Positions 16,932-26,309 of a stretch of 41,811 nucleotides of DNA are shown piece after piece; within the stretch, counting starts at the first letter, position 1, and the number at the start of each line of letters is the position of its first letter. The notes beneath the pieces were generated by a model. That model was not told the origin of the DNA. It saw nothing but the letters and a program-made list of their open reading frames with translations, and ran no database searches. The DNA lies in the NCBI GenBank assembly GCA_017456985.1, contig JAFTIH010000007.1:1-41811 (forward strand). The letters are read 5' to 3'. This DNA is from Clostridia bacterium (GTDB taxonomy: Bacteria; Bacillota; Clostridia; Oscillospirales; CAG-272). The position numbers were made by a program, and so were the translations under genes.

Positions 16932-17807
16932 ATGAAGCTTTCCGAACTTCTTGCCCGTGACGGTCTTTCCCTGTCCTTTGAGGTGTTTCCCCCAAAAACC
17001 GACTCTGCGTTTGAGAGCGTGGAAAGAGCGACGGAGGAGATCGCCGCGCTTTGCCCCGCCTTTATGAGCGTAACCTACGGTGCAGGCGGCGGCACGAGTG
17101 AATACACCCTCGCGATCGCGAAGCGCATCAAGGAGCGCTACGGGGTTCCCTCGCTTGCGCACTTGACCTGCGTATCCTCGACGAAGGAAACGGTGCGCGC
17201 ACGGATCGCGGCACTGCGCGAGGCGGGGATCGAGAACGTGATGGCGCTTCGCGGCGACCTAACACCCGAGCTTGAAAAAAGCGACCGCACGGGATGGGCG
17301 TACCGCCACGCGATCGACCTCGTGCGAGAGCTGCGCGAGGAGGGATTTTGCATCGGCGGCGCTTGCTATCCCGAGGTGCATCCCGAGAGCGAGAACCAGA
17401 AGGAGGACATCCGTTACTTAAAGGAAAAGGTGGATGCGGGATGCTCCTTCCTGACCACGCAGATGTTTTTCGACAACAATCTTCTTTATAATTTTCTTTA
17501 TAAGATCCGTGAGGCGGGTATCACCGTTCCCGTCATTCCGGGCATTATGCCTATTACGGTGGCGGGGCAGGTAGAGCGCGCGATCAAGCTCTCGGGCTCG
17601 TTTATGCCCCAGCGCTTCAAGGCGCTCGTGGATAAGTTCGGCGCGTGTCCCGCGGCGATGAAGCAAGCGGGCATCGCGTATGCCACGGATCAGATCATCG
17701 ACCTGTTCGCCAACGGCATTAAGAACGTACACGTGTATTCGATGAACAAGCCCGAGGTTGCCGCCGCGATCATGCACAATCTCTCGGACGTGCTGACGGA
17801 ACGATGA
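16932..17807 (+). CDS. metF: 5,10-methylenetetrahydrofolate reductase
   Basis: Flavoprotein that reduces methylene-THF to methyl-THF, the methyl donor for MetH. The N-terminal LSFEVFPPKTD carries the conserved Glu/Pro block; VTYGAGGG, LTCVSSTKE, VMALRGDLTP, CYPEVHPES and FLTTQMFFDN follow in the usual order of the (beta/alpha)8 barrel. 291 residues, standard for the bacterial short form. AAAAGGAGA precedes the ATG. The stop overlaps the next start by 4 nt (ATGA), and the following gene overlaps metH in the same way, so the three are translationally coupled. Confidence 0.96.
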   Translation: MKLSELLARDGLSLSFEVFPPKTDSAFESVERATEEIAALCPAFMSVTYGAGGGTSEYTLAIAKRIKERYGVPSLAHLTCVSSTKETVRARIAALREAGIENVMALRGDLTPELEKSDRTGWAYRHAIDLVRELREEGFCIGGACYPEVHPESENQKEDIRYLKEKVDAGCSFLTTQMFFDNNLLYNFLYKIREAGITVPVIPGIMPITVAGQVERAIKLSGSFMPQRFKALVDKFGACPAAMKQAGIAYATDQIIDLFANGIKNVHVYSMNKPEVAAAIMHNLSDVLTER

Positions 17808-18412
17808 CGGCGCTTACCGTGAGGCGGTATCTCGCCCCGCCGATTGACCGACGCGAGGTCTTGCGCTATGCGGGAATGCGGGTGCCGAGCGCCGAGATCG
17901 ACGCGCTGCTTGACGAGGTGCTTAGAGAAACCGAAGAACTCTTTTCCTTCCGTGTGGCACACCGCGCTTTCCCCATCTCGGTGTGCGGGGACACCCTCTC
18001 GCTCGGCTTTGCCGAGGTCACCTCGTGCGACCTCTCGCGTGCGCTTGCGGGATGCGACGGCGTTTTGGTCTTTGCCGCGACGGTGGGGGGCGAGGTGGAT
18101 CGCGCCATTAAAAAATACGCGCTCCTTTCCCCTGCCAAGGCACTTCTTTTAGAGGCGCTCGGCTCCGAGCGCGTGGAAGCGCTTTGCGACGCGTTTTGTG
18201 CGGACGTCAAGGCGGACTATGCGGAGCACGGCGCCGCCGTGCGTCCCCGCTTCAGCCCCGGGTACGGGGATCTGCCGCTTGCCCTGCAAAAGGATATTTT
18301 CCGCGTGCTCGACTGTGAGCGACGGCTGGGGATCTCGCTTGGGGAGAGCCTTTTGATGACCCCTAAAAAATCCGTGACCGCCCTCGTGGGCGTCAAAGGA
18401 GAGCTTTTATGA
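17804..18412 (+). CDS. Stand-alone cobalamin-dependent methionine synthase activation domain
   Basis: A 202-residue protein matching the MetH activation (SAM-binding) domain that reductively methylates inactive cob(II)alamin. The key motif is RFSPGYGDLPL (RxxPGY class SAM-binding loop), with ISLGESLLMTPKKSVTALVG at the C-terminus, the usual end of this domain. In Escherichia coli this is the C-terminal part of MetH; here it is a separate gene between metF and a MetH that stops after the B12 domain, as in many Clostridia. The stop and start codons overlap with both neighbours (ATGA), implying coupled translation and balanced production. The electron donor is not evident from the window. Confidence 0.9.
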   Translation: MTALTVRRYLAPPIDRREVLRYAGMRVPSAEIDALLDEVLRETEELFSFRVAHRAFPISVCGDTLSLGFAEVTSCDLSRALAGCDGVLVFAATVGGEVDRAIKKYALLSPAKALLLEALGSERVEALCDAFCADVKADYAEHGAAVRPRFSPGYGDLPLALQKDIFRVLDCERRLGISLGESLLMTPKKSVTALVGVKGELL

Positions 18413-20799
18413 ACATTCTCGAATATATCAAGGACCATACCCTCTTTCTTGACGGCGGTATGGGAACACTTTTGCAGGCGAAGGGACTCTTGCCCGGGGA
18501 GCTTCCCGAAGCGTGGAACCTCTCCCATCCCGACGTTGTGACGGACGTCCATCGGGCGTACTTTCTCGCGGGTGCCAACGTGGTAAACACCAACACCTTC
18601 GGGGCAAACGTCTTGCATTTTGACGAAGAGGAGCTGGACGCCGTCGTGTGCGCCGCCATCGAAAACGCGCGCCGCGCCGCAGAGGGACTTGCGGGAGAGC
18701 GCTACGTCGCGCTTGACGTGGGGCCTTCGGGACGGATGCTCGCGCCCTACGGTGACCTTGCCTTTGAGGACGCGGTGGAGATCTTTGCCAAGACGGTGCG
18801 CCTTGGCGTCAAGTACGGCGCTGATCTTATTTTCATTGAAACGATGAACGACTCCTACGAGTGCAAGGCGGCGCTTCTCGCGGCGAAGGAAAACAGCACG
18901 CTTCCCGTGTTCGTGTCCTGCGCCTTTGGGGAGGACGGCAAGCTGCTTACGGGCGCCTCGCCCGCCGCGATGGTGGCGATGCTTGAAGGACTTGGTGCGG
19001 ACGCCATCGGCGTCAACTGCTCGCAGGGTCCCCGCGCTCTTCGTCCCGTGGTCGAGGAATATTTGCGCTATGCGTCGGTGCCCGTGCTCTTCAAGCCCAA
19101 CGCGGGGCTTCCGCGCGTAGAGGGGGACAAGACGGTTTTTGACGTGACGCCCGACGATTTTGCAAACGAGATCGCGCCCTTCGTCAAGGCAGGCGTGCGT
19201 GCGGTGGGCGGCTGCTGCGGCACGACGCCCGCTCATATTGCGGCGCTTTTTGACGCTTGCCATGAGATCCCCCCCGCTCCCCTGACGAAAAAGACGGACA
19301 CCGTGATCTCATCCTATACGCACGCCGTATTTTTCGGAGAGTCCCCCGTCCTCATCGGTGAGCGCATCAACCCGACGGGCAAGCCGCGCTTCAAGGAGGC
19401 GCTCCGTGCGGGAGATATCGACTATATTTTACGCGAGGGGCTATCCGAGGAGGAGGCGGGCGCCCAGGTGCTTGACGTGAACGTGGGGCTTCCCGAGATC
19501 GACGAGGGGGGCGTTTTGTGCGAGCTCACCGCGGCGTTGCAGGCGGTTTGCGCACTTCCCCTTCAAATTGATACCGCAAGCCCTGAGGCGATGGCGCGTG
19601 CGCTTCGCATCTACAACGGTAAGCCGATGATCAACTCGGTAAACGGCAAGCGCGAGAGCCTTGACGCCATCCTGCCTCTTGCCAAAAAATACGGCGGTCT
19701 TGTGGTCGCCCTAACGCTAGACGAGGACGGCATTCCCGAGAAGGCGGAGGGACGCCTTTTGATCGCACGACGCATCTTAGACGCGGCGGAAAAGTACGGG
19801 ATCGAGAAGAAAAACATCATTTTCGACCCCTTAACGATGGCTGTCAGCGCGGATAAGCGCGCGGCGCTTGAAACGCTTCGCGCGGTGAAAATGATCCGCG
19901 AGGAGCTGGGAGTGCATACCTCACTCGGCGTTTCTAACGTGTCCTTCGGGCTTCCCGCAAGAGAGCATATCGGCGCCGCCTTCTTTACGATGGCAATGCA
20001 AAGCGGGCTCTCTGCGGCAATTATGAATCCCCACGCCGCCGAGATGATGAAGGCGTATTACACCTTCCGCGCCCTCTCGGGACAGGACGAAAACTTTTTG
20101 GATTATATTGCCTTTGCAAGCACGCTCGGCAAGGCGGCAAGCGTCCCCGCCGCCGCTCCTGCGAAAAAGGAAGAGAGCGCCGCATCGTTGCGCGAGGCGA
20201 TCGCAAAGGGTCTTGGCGCCCGCGCCGCCGCACTGACGGCGGATCTCTTAAAGGAGCGCGAGGGACTCGCCATCGTGCAAGAGGAGATCATCCCCGCGCT
20301 CAACGAGGTGGGCGAGGGCTTTGAAAAGAAGACGGTCTTTCTTCCCCAGCTGCTCATCTGCGCCGAGGCGGCGAAGTCCGCCTTTGAGGTCATTAAGGCG
20401 CGCGCGGTGAACAAGAGCGAGGGTGGGGGCTTGACCGTCGTGCTTGCCACCGTCAAGGGTGACATTCACGACATCGGAAAAAACATCGTCAAGCTCTTGC
20501 TTGAAAACTATGGCTTCACCGTTGCGGATCTCGGCAAGGACGTTGCGCCCGAGCGGGTCGTCGAAGAGGTGCTTCGTCTTGGGGCGCCCCTCGTCGGGTT
20601 AAGCGCCTTGATGACGACGACGGTGGGAGCGATGGAGAAGACCATTTGCCTTTTGCGAGAGCGCGCCCCCTTCTGCCGCGTGATGGTGGGCGGTGCGGTG
20701 CTCACCCCCGAATATGCGGACGCGATCGGTGCCGACGCCTACGCGCGCGACGCGATGGGCGCGGTGCGCTATGCGCAAGAGGTCAGCGAATCCTTATAA
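18409..20799 (+). CDS. metH: Cobalamin-dependent methionine synthase without activation domain
   Basis: Transfers methyl from methyl-THF to homocysteine through cobalamin. Domains in order: homocysteine-binding Zn barrel (about 1-290; Zn ligands in GVNCSQGP and GGCCGTTP), pterin-binding barrel (about 310-560; ERINPTGKPRF and VNVGLPE), four-helix cap (about 580-670), and Rossmann B12-binding domain (about 675-796) with KGDIHDIGKNIV, the DxHxxG lower-ligand motif, and GGAVLT. 796 residues: the ~330-residue activation domain of E. coli MetH is absent and is supplied by the preceding gene. An internal run of Ala and Lys (about 580-592) links pterin and cap domains. Last gene of the operon, followed by a strong terminator. 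Confidence 0.95.
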   Translation: MNILEYIKDHTLFLDGGMGTLLQAKGLLPGELPEAWNLSHPDVVTDVHRAYFLAGANVVNTNTFGANVLHFDEEELDAVVCAAIENARRAAEGLAGERYVALDVGPSGRMLAPYGDLAFEDAVEIFAKTVRLGVKYGADLIFIETMNDSYECKAALLAAKENSTLPVFVSCAFGEDGKLLTGASPAAMVAMLEGLGADAIGVNCSQGPRALRPVVEEYLRYASVPVLFKPNAGLPRVEGDKTVFDVTPDDFANEIAPFVKAGVRAVGGCCGTTPAHIAALFDACHEIPPAPLTKKTDTVISSYTHAVFFGESPVLIGERINPTGKPRFKEALRAGDIDYILREGLSEEEAGAQVLDVNVGLPEIDEGGVLCELTAALQAVCALPLQIDTASPEAMARALRIYNGKPMINSVNGKRESLDAILPLAKKYGGLVVALTLDEDGIPEKAEGRLLIARRILDAAEKYGIEKKNIIFDPLTMAVSADKRAALETLRAVKMIREELGVHTSLGVSNVSFGLPAREHIGAAFFTMAMQSGLSAAIMNPHAAEMMKAYYTFRALSGQDENFLDYIAFASTLGKAASVPAAAPAKKEESAASLREAIAKGLGARAAALTADLLKEREGLAIVQEEIIPALNEVGEGFEKKTVFLPQLLICAEAAKSAFEVIKARAVNKSEGGGLTVVLATVKGDIHDIGKNIVKLLLENYGFTVADLGKDVAPERVVEEVLRLGAPLVGLSALMTTTVGAMEKTICLLRERAPFCRVMVGGAVLTPEYADAIGADAYARDAMGAVRYAQEVSESL

Positions 20800-20804
20800 A
20801 ACGG

Positions 20805-20845
20805 AGAACCCGAGCCTGTTACGACTCGGGTTCTTTTTATTTTTG
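20805..20845. terminator. Terminator between metH and spoVAF-like gene
   Basis: AGAACCCGAG (20805-20814) and CTCGGGTTCT (20825-20834), then TTTTATTTTT. It sits between convergent genes. The minus strand gives a hairpin followed by CCGTTTT, so it may also serve the opposite gene. Confidence 0.88.
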
Positions 20846-22285
20846 GCGATAGGTTTTGGGATAGTCATCGCGCGAAACGTCGCGTTTGGGCAGGCGCAGA
20901 AAGAGGCGCACGAGGGCTTTGCCGTTGAAGGGGATGAGGGGGTACAGGTAGCTCTGTCCGCCGTTGATGGTGCGATTGGTGAGAAGGAGAATGGGCAAGA
21001 CGGGGAGAAAGGCGAAATATCCCCACACACCGAAGAGGGCGGCGAGGGCCAGCCAGATCATCCGCATAAATTTGAAGGCGTAGCCGAGCTCGTGGTTTTG
21101 CTGAGAGAAGCCCGCGATCGCGACGAGCGCGATATAAAAGATGACGTCCGAGGACAGCCATCCGATGCTCACGGCAAACTCACCGAGGATAAGTCCCCCG
21201 ATCACACTTAAAGAATTCGTGAGGATATTCGGGGTATTCATCGAGGCGAGCTTTAACCCATCTACCGCAAGCTCGGCAAGGTAGATTTGAAGGAGCAGGG
21301 GGAGCGCACCCGCATTCTTGGGGACGAGCACCTGCGCCCACGCGGGGAGATAGGCTGCGTAGTCGAGGAGCAAATACCACGTGGGGATAAAAAAGAGGGC
21401 AAGCAGCATAATGCCGTGCCGCAAAAGGCGCATATAGCAGCCCGTGACGGGGGGCAGATAAAAATCGTCCGTTTCCTGCATAAAGTCGAAAATGGAAACG
21501 GGGAGCACCATCACCTGCGGCGAGGTATCGCACAAAAGAAGCACGCGCCCCTCGCAGAGCTCCGCGGCGGCGGCATCGGGTCTGCCGAGGTAGCGTGCCT
21601 TGGGAAAGGGATTGAACCAGCGGCGCGGGATCAGGCATTCGGCAAGACTTTGCATCCCGAGCGTCAGAGAATCGGGATGCACCGAGCGGAGCTTTCCCTC
21701 AAGCCACGCGACGTATTTGGGATCGGCGCGCCCATCCAGATAGCAAAGCACCACGTCGGTGCGCGAGGAGCCGCCGAGGTTGACGTAGTGCATCGAAAGG
21801 CGAGGGTCACGGATGCGGCGGCGGATGAGCGCGGTATTGAAGATCAGCGTTTCGACGAAGCCGTCGTGCGCGCCCTGCATCACGCGGTCGTCGTCGGGCT
21901 CCTCGGTCTGTCTTGCGGGGTAGGTACGGCTGTCGATGACCACCGCTTCGCTACCGAAGGAGCGCGCGAGCATCACCGAAGCGCCCGAAAGAATGAGGGT
22001 GATCATCTGCTCGACGTCCGTTACGACGTCCACCTCAACGTAAGGGAGCACGGCGGCAAAGGCAGCGGCGGGGGTGGGATCCTTACCGATGCTCTTCATT
22101 CCAATAAAATACTGTAAGAGCTTTTGCATCGTGTCGTCCTTGGTGAAGCCGTCGATATAGAAAAAGGCGGCGTCCTCCCCCGCGACCTTGATCTCACGGC
22201 AGATGACGTCAAAGTTCTCACCCGGGCGCAAGCGGGTCTTAAAATAGGATAAGTTTTCTTCGTAAACGGTGGAAAGGTGTTTCAT
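20837..22285 (-). CDS. spoVAF: GerA-family spore germination protein, SpoVAF-like
   Basis: Membrane protein of the spore inner membrane in the GerA/SpoVAF family. The N-terminus ENLSYFKTRL...FDVICREIKVAGEDAAFFYIDGF matches SpoVAF proteins, and EEPDDDRVMQGAHDGFVETL followed by FNTALIRRRIRDPRL is the family hallmark. The C-terminal half (about residue 290 onward) holds five or so membrane segments including the LPxxTGCYMRLLR entry. 482 residues is normal. The start has GAGGGAGG 4 nt upstream. It is a single gene here, with no spoVAA-AE or gerB/gerC partners. It marks the organism as a probable spore former. Assignment to SpoVAF rather than a nutrient-receptor GerA subunit rests on the N-terminus and lone status. 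Confidence 0.85.
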   Translation of the reverse strand: MKHLSTVYEENLSYFKTRLRPGENFDVICREIKVAGEDAAFFYIDGFTKDDTMQKLLQYFIGMKSIGKDPTPAAAFAAVLPYVEVDVVTDVEQMITLILSGASVMLARSFGSEAVVIDSRTYPARQTEEPDDDRVMQGAHDGFVETLIFNTALIRRRIRDPRLSMHYVNLGGSSRTDVVLCYLDGRADPKYVAWLEGKLRSVHPDSLTLGMQSLAECLIPRRWFNPFPKARYLGRPDAAAAELCEGRVLLLCDTSPQVMVLPVSIFDFMQETDDFYLPPVTGCYMRLLRHGIMLLALFFIPTWYLLLDYAAYLPAWAQVLVPKNAGALPLLLQIYLAELAVDGLKLASMNTPNILTNSLSVIGGLILGEFAVSIGWLSSDVIFYIALVAIAGFSQQNHELGYAFKFMRMIWLALAALFGVWGYFAFLPVLPILLLTNRTINGGQSYLYPLIPFNGKALVRLFLRLPKRDVSRDDYPKTYRQK

Positions 22286-22302
22286 TCGTCCTCCCTCGGC
22301 GG

Positions 22303-22340
22303 CAAAAAAGCCGCATACTTTTCAAAGGAAAGTATGCGGC
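22303..22340 (-). terminator. Rho-independent terminator after THUMP methyltransferase gene
   Basis: GCCGCATACTTT (22310-22321) and AAAGTATGCGGC (22329-22340) form a perfect 12-bp stem. On the minus strand it is followed by six T (plus-strand A run at 22304-22309). Confidence 0.9.
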
Positions 22341-22361
22341 GAAAGGGAGAAAACTATGCTC

Positions 22362-23474
22362 TTATTTAAAAAACTGGTAGAGGAAGCAGGGGATCATACC
22401 GTTATAGAGCTTGCGCACCTTGTTGGCACGCTTGCCGTAGAAGCGCTCGAAGGCGGGGTGCGAGGTGATCACGTAGACCTGCCACGGAGAGAGCGAGCGG
22501 AAATGCACGCCCATCTCGCGATAGAGGGCTTCCGCCTCCTCGCGCGTGCCAAGGCGCTCCCCGTAGGGGGGATTGGTGACGATGGTGCCGCGCCGCCCCT
22601 CGGCAGAAATGGTGCGGGCATCCGCCGAAAAGACGCGCACGGTGTCCGTAAGTCCCGCACGGCGGACGTTCTCACGCGCGATCTCGACGGTCGCCTCGTC
22701 AATATCGCTGGCGTAGGCTTCAAATTCCGAGATACGCTCGGCGGCGACTGCCTGCTCGCGCTCGTTTTGCCACACGCCCTTCGGGATAGCGGGATACGCC
22801 TCGGCGGCAAAGCTGCGGTTTTTGCCCGGGGCGATATTCTTGGCAAGCAAGGCGCCCTCGATGGCGATGGTTCCCGAGCCGCACATCGGGTCCCAAAGAA
22901 GCACGTTATCGCGCGGGCGGGAGATGGCGGCACAAGCGGCGGCAAGCGTTTCACGGATAGGCGCCTCGTTGGCGACGGGGCGATAACCGCGCTTGTGGAG
23001 CGGGGTACCGCTCGTGTCGATCATCAGCGCCGCCTCGTCCTTAAGAATGAAGAATTCCACCTGATATTTGACCCCGTCCTCGGGAAACCAGGAAATGCCG
23101 TACGCGCCCTCAAGACGGCGCGCGATGGCTTTTTTGACGATCTTCTGACAGTCGGGCACGGAAAAGAGGGTGGAGCGCACGGCGTGTCCCTTGACGGGAA
23201 AGGCGTCGCGCTTGCCAACCCACGCCTCCCACGGAAGGGCGCGACAACCCTCAAAGAGCATATCGAAGCTTTCTGCACGAAAGCGCCCCAGCACGATATA
23301 GACCCGCTCAGCAAAGCGAAGCGCGATATTGGCGCGGGCGATCCCGCTCTCGTCGGTGCGGAAATAGACTCTGCCGTCGATCGTTTCGATGCGGTCGAAG
23401 CCGAGCGCGTCGATCTCCTCGCCAAGCAGATGCTCAAGTCCAAAAAGACAGGTAGCGGCAAGCGTCAGGGTCAT
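22362..23474 (-). CDS. THUMP-domain RNA methyltransferase (RlmL N-terminal/YpsC type)
   Basis: SAM-dependent methyltransferase predicted to make N2-methylguanosine in 23S rRNA. 370 residues: ferredoxin-like and THUMP domains (about 1-155), then a Rossmann methyltransferase with DPMCGSGT (195-202, SAM loop) and NPPYG (301-305, catalytic motif for base amino groups). PLHKRGYR (158-165) links the domains, as in YpsC/RlmL. It lacks the second methyltransferase (RlmK) of the E. coli fusion, which is normal for Firmicutes. The start overlaps the stop of the GDPD gene (ATGA), so the two form an operon. Confidence 0.9.
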   Translation of the reverse strand: MTLTLAATCLFGLEHLLGEEIDALGFDRIETIDGRVYFRTDESGIARANIALRFAERVYIVLGRFRAESFDMLFEGCRALPWEAWVGKRDAFPVKGHAVRSTLFSVPDCQKIVKKAIARRLEGAYGISWFPEDGVKYQVEFFILKDEAALMIDTSGTPLHKRGYRPVANEAPIRETLAAACAAISRPRDNVLLWDPMCGSGTIAIEGALLAKNIAPGKNRSFAAEAYPAIPKGVWQNEREQAVAAERISEFEAYASDIDEATVEIARENVRRAGLTDTVRVFSADARTISAEGRRGTIVTNPPYGERLGTREEAEALYREMGVHFRSLSPWQVYVITSHPAFERFYGKRANKVRKLYNGMIPCFLYQFFK

Positions 23475-24346
23475 TGCTTTTCTTCCTTTTCGTCAGTTTT
23501 GAAGCGCCCAGTCTTGCAAAGCGCCTCCTTGTCGATATTCTCAAAGATGACCGCATCGAACTCCTTGGATGCGGCAAGGGCTTCTTCCTCGCGCAGCGTC
23601 CACGCGACCGTATAGGGATGGTACAGCGCGCGGCAAAGCGAGAAGGAAAGCAGCTTTTTATCCTTGTAGCAAAAGGCGATAAAATCGGGGCGGGCAAGGA
23701 TATTAAGAAGCAGGTTTTGCGCGACAAAGCGGGCGGGGGTACGGTGCCCCTTTGCAAACAGGTGAGAGGAGAGCTGTCCGCGCACGACGCCCTCGCGGTT
23801 TTTACGGAACCAGTTGACGCAAAGCGGATGGAAGGACTCCATCATATAGGGACCCGCGTACGCGTCAAGAAGCGCCGCCGTTTTCTCACACACGGCGATG
23901 GGGGTGTGATCGGATTTGATCTCCACGAGAAGCGGCACCCTGCCATCCACCAAAGCAAGCACCTCGGTAAGGGTGGGGATATGCGCATCGCTCCCGGCAA
24001 GGCGAAGAGCGGCAAGCTCTGCCGCACTTTTCGACCAGAGCGGCGCGTCGACGCCCGTCATACGGAGAAGGCTTTCGTCGTGAAAGACCATCACGACGCC
24101 GTCGGCGGAGAGCTGCACGTCAAGCTCGATGCCGTAGCCGTTTTCGACAGCAAGACGAAAGGCTTCCAGCGAGTTTTCGGGAACGCCCCCGCCGTGCAAG
24201 CCGCGATGGGCGTAGGGGACGCGGAGAAAGGGCTCCACCGCCCGTCGGCGCGTACGCGGAGCCAAAAGAATGAGATAAAGCAAAAGCAAGGCGGCAAGCG
24301 TGCCGAGCGCGATCCATAAAAATAGCATAAGAATTTTCCTTTTCAT
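23471..24346 (-). CDS. Membrane-anchored glycerophosphodiester phosphodiesterase
   Basis: A 291-residue GDPD-family enzyme that hydrolyses glycerophosphodiesters to glycerol-3-phosphate and alcohol. One N-terminal membrane helix (about 5-28) precedes the TIM-barrel. Catalytic and metal residues lie in AHRGLHGG (H47 region), PENSLEAF, GIELDVQLS and VFHDESLLR; VEIKSD is the later metal site. The catalytic domain probably faces outside, but no cleavage site is seen. A TATAAT box lies about 20 nt before the start on the minus strand, with a weak ribosome binding site (AGAGAAGA). The THUMP methyltransferase follows with a 4-nt overlap; no functional link is evident. Confidence 0.88.
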   Translation of the reverse strand: MKRKILMLFLWIALGTLAALLLLYLILLAPRTRRRAVEPFLRVPYAHRGLHGGGVPENSLEAFRLAVENGYGIELDVQLSADGVVMVFHDESLLRMTGVDAPLWSKSAAELAALRLAGSDAHIPTLTEVLALVDGRVPLLVEIKSDHTPIAVCEKTAALLDAYAGPYMMESFHPLCVNWFRKNREGVVRGQLSSHLFAKGHRTPARFVAQNLLLNILARPDFIAFCYKDKKLLSFSLCRALYHPYTVAWTLREEEALAASKEFDAVIFENIDKEALCKTGRFKTDEKEEKQ

Positions 24347-24451
24347 TTCGTTCTTCTCTTTTATTATACATTTTTTTTAAAAAAAAGAAAGACCTTTTTT
24401 ATTTTTTCTTCCCTTTTCTCATTTATCCCGTCAAAGCTCCCCCTTTTTCTC

Positions 24452-24480
24452 TTGACTTTTGCTCCTTTTTTCGGTATAAT
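24452..24480 (+). promoter_or_regulatory. Sigma-A promoter of ribF operon
   Basis: TTGACT (24452-24457), 17-bp spacer, TATAAT (24475-24480). The ATG follows at 24505, so there is no room for an FMN riboswitch. Confidence 0.82.
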
Positions 24481-24504
24481 GAAACAAAACGGCAAGGAGG
24501 GCTT

Positions 24505-25377
24505 ATGGAGATCTTAGGGCTTCCGAGCGCAAGGCAGGATGCAAAATGCGTCACGGCGCTCGGCTATTTTGACGGCGGACACCTCGGTCACCTTGCACTG
24601 TTAAAGGAAACGGTGGCAAAGGCGAAGGCACTCGGCTGTAAAAGCACCGTTTTTTCTTTTGAGGAGCTTCCCACCAAGCGCGGAGCACCGCTCTCCCGCA
24701 CCGCCGACCGTCTTGCCTTTTTTGCGGCGGCGGGGATCGAGCGCGCCGTGCTCGTTCCTTTTTCGTCCGTACAACGGCTGGGGGCGGAGGAATTCGTCGC
24801 CACGGTGTTAAAAGAGCGCCTTGGCACGCTCTTTGCGGTGTGCGGCTTTAATTACCGCTTCGGCTTTGGTGCCGCGGGCGACGCGTCGCTCCTTGGTGCG
24901 CTTTTGCCGGGAAGCGTCATCTTGCCCCCGCTACTTTACGCAGACGCACCCGTCTCCACCACGCGCATTCGCGAGGCGCTGGGCGCGGGGGATCTACGCT
25001 CGGCAACCGCAATGCTCGGTCGTCCTTATACGGTAAAAGGCGCCGTCGTGCGCGGCAAGGCGCTTGGGCGCTCGCTCGGCTTCCCGACTGCGAATATCAA
25101 GCCCGAAACCGCCCTTCCCCGCTTCGGGGTCTACAAAACGGACGTGCTGATTGACGGCACCCACTATACGGGACTTTCCGACGTCGGCGTGCGCCCCACC
25201 GTAGAGGGTAAGGGAGAAGCGCGCATCGAAACCTTTTTGCCCCACTTTTCGGGCGACCTATACGGCAAGGAGATTGCCGTATCCTTCCTTTCGTTTTTAA
25301 GAGAGGAAAAGCAATTTGAAAACGCCGAGGCACTCGCCGCGCAGATCGCGCGCGATCTTGCCGCAATCGAAAAATAA
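24505..25377 (+). CDS. ribF: Bifunctional riboflavin kinase/FAD synthetase
   Basis: Makes FMN and FAD from riboflavin. The N-terminal nucleotidyl transferase has GYFDGGHLGHLALL (HxGH motif; the usual FDGVH is FDGGH here) and CGFNYRFGFGAAGD; STTRIREALGAGD closes that domain. The C-terminal flavokinase has GRSLGFPTANIKPE and GLSDVGVRPT (usual GVxNxGxRPT), ending LSFLREEKQFEN. 290 residues, slightly short but complete. AAGGAGG lies 6 nt before the ATG. It opens a three-gene run with prmA and rsmE. Confidence 0.93.
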   Translation: MEILGLPSARQDAKCVTALGYFDGGHLGHLALLKETVAKAKALGCKSTVFSFEELPTKRGAPLSRTADRLAFFAAAGIERAVLVPFSSVQRLGAEEFVATVLKERLGTLFAVCGFNYRFGFGAAGDASLLGALLPGSVILPPLLYADAPVSTTRIREALGAGDLRSATAMLGRPYTVKGAVVRGKALGRSLGFPTANIKPETALPRFGVYKTDVLIDGTHYTGLSDVGVRPTVEGKGEARIETFLPHFSGDLYGKEIAVSFLSFLREEKQFENAEALAAQIARDLAAIEK

Positions 25378-25390
25378 TCAGGAGAGGCTT

Positions 25391-26308
25391 ATGGAAAACG
25401 AATGGATCAAGCTGTCCCTTTACGGACGGCGTGAGGACCTTGAGGTGCTTTGTGCCATCATCAGTATGATCGACTCGGGCATTATGATCGAGGATTACAG
25501 CGATATTACGACGGACGGGCTTTACGGTGCGCTCATCGACGAGAGCATTTTAAACGCCGACCGCGAGCACGTGACCGTTTCTGTCTTTCTTTCCGCTGAC
25601 CGCTCGCTTGCCGAGGCAAAGGCGTTTCTTGCGGAGCGCATCGGGGCGCTCGCCCTTGACGCCGAGGTGAAGACCGAGGGGATGAAGGAGGAGGACTGGG
25701 CAGAAACCTGGAAAAAGTATTACCACCCCGTCACGGTGGGTCGCATCACCGTCGTTCCCGCTTGGGAGGAATATACCCCGAAGGAGGGCGAGCGCATTCT
25801 CCGTATGGACCCCGGGATGGCGTTTGGCACGGGCACGCACGAAACGACGCGCCTCGTGATGCAGATGCTCTCGGACGAGATGCAGGGCGGCGAGCGCGTG
25901 CTTGACGTGGGTACGGGAAGCGGCATTCTGGCGCTTTGTGCCTCGAAGCTCGGCGCGAAAGCGTGCTACGCCTACGATATTGACCCCGTAGCCGTGCGCG
26001 TGGCAGAGGAGAACGTGGCAAAGGACGGCGCGACCAACGTGACGTGCGGCGTTGCGGACCTGCTTGCGGGCATCGACCGCAGCGAGCCCTACGATCTTAT
26101 CGTGGCGAACATCGTTTCCGACATCATTTTGCGTCTGCTCCCCGACCTTGGCGCGGTGATGAAGACGGGGGCGCACGCCATTCTTTCGGGCATCATCGGC
26201 GAGCGCGTGGAGGAGATCCGCGCGGCAGTCGCGTCCTACGGCTTCACCCTCGTGCGCGAGGCGTCGGAGCGGGACTGGTACGCACTTTTCATCAAAAAGG
26301 AGAATTAA
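25391..26308 (+). CDS. prmA: Ribosomal protein L11 methyltransferase
   Basis: Trimethylates ribosomal protein L11. 305 residues from the ATG at 25391, which has AGGAGAG 5 nt upstream; the longer frame overlaps the end of ribF. Conserved blocks: MAFGTGTHETTRLVMQML, VLDVGTGSGILALCASKLGA (SAM loop) and VANIVSDIILRLLPDL (catalytic NPPF-like region, here VANI). The N-terminal substrate-binding domain starts WIKLSLYGRREDLE. It lies 13 nt after ribF and 1 nt before rsmE, a common PrmA-RsmE pairing. Confidence 0.94.
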   Translation: MENEWIKLSLYGRREDLEVLCAIISMIDSGIMIEDYSDITTDGLYGALIDESILNADREHVTVSVFLSADRSLAEAKAFLAERIGALALDAEVKTEGMKEEDWAETWKKYYHPVTVGRITVVPAWEEYTPKEGERILRMDPGMAFGTGTHETTRLVMQMLSDEMQGGERVLDVGTGSGILALCASKLGAKACYAYDIDPVAVRVAEENVAKDGATNVTCGVADLLAGIDRSEPYDLIVANIVSDIILRLLPDLGAVMKTGAHAILSGIIGERVEEIRAAVASYGFTLVREASERDWYALFIKKEN

Positions 26309-26309
26309 G

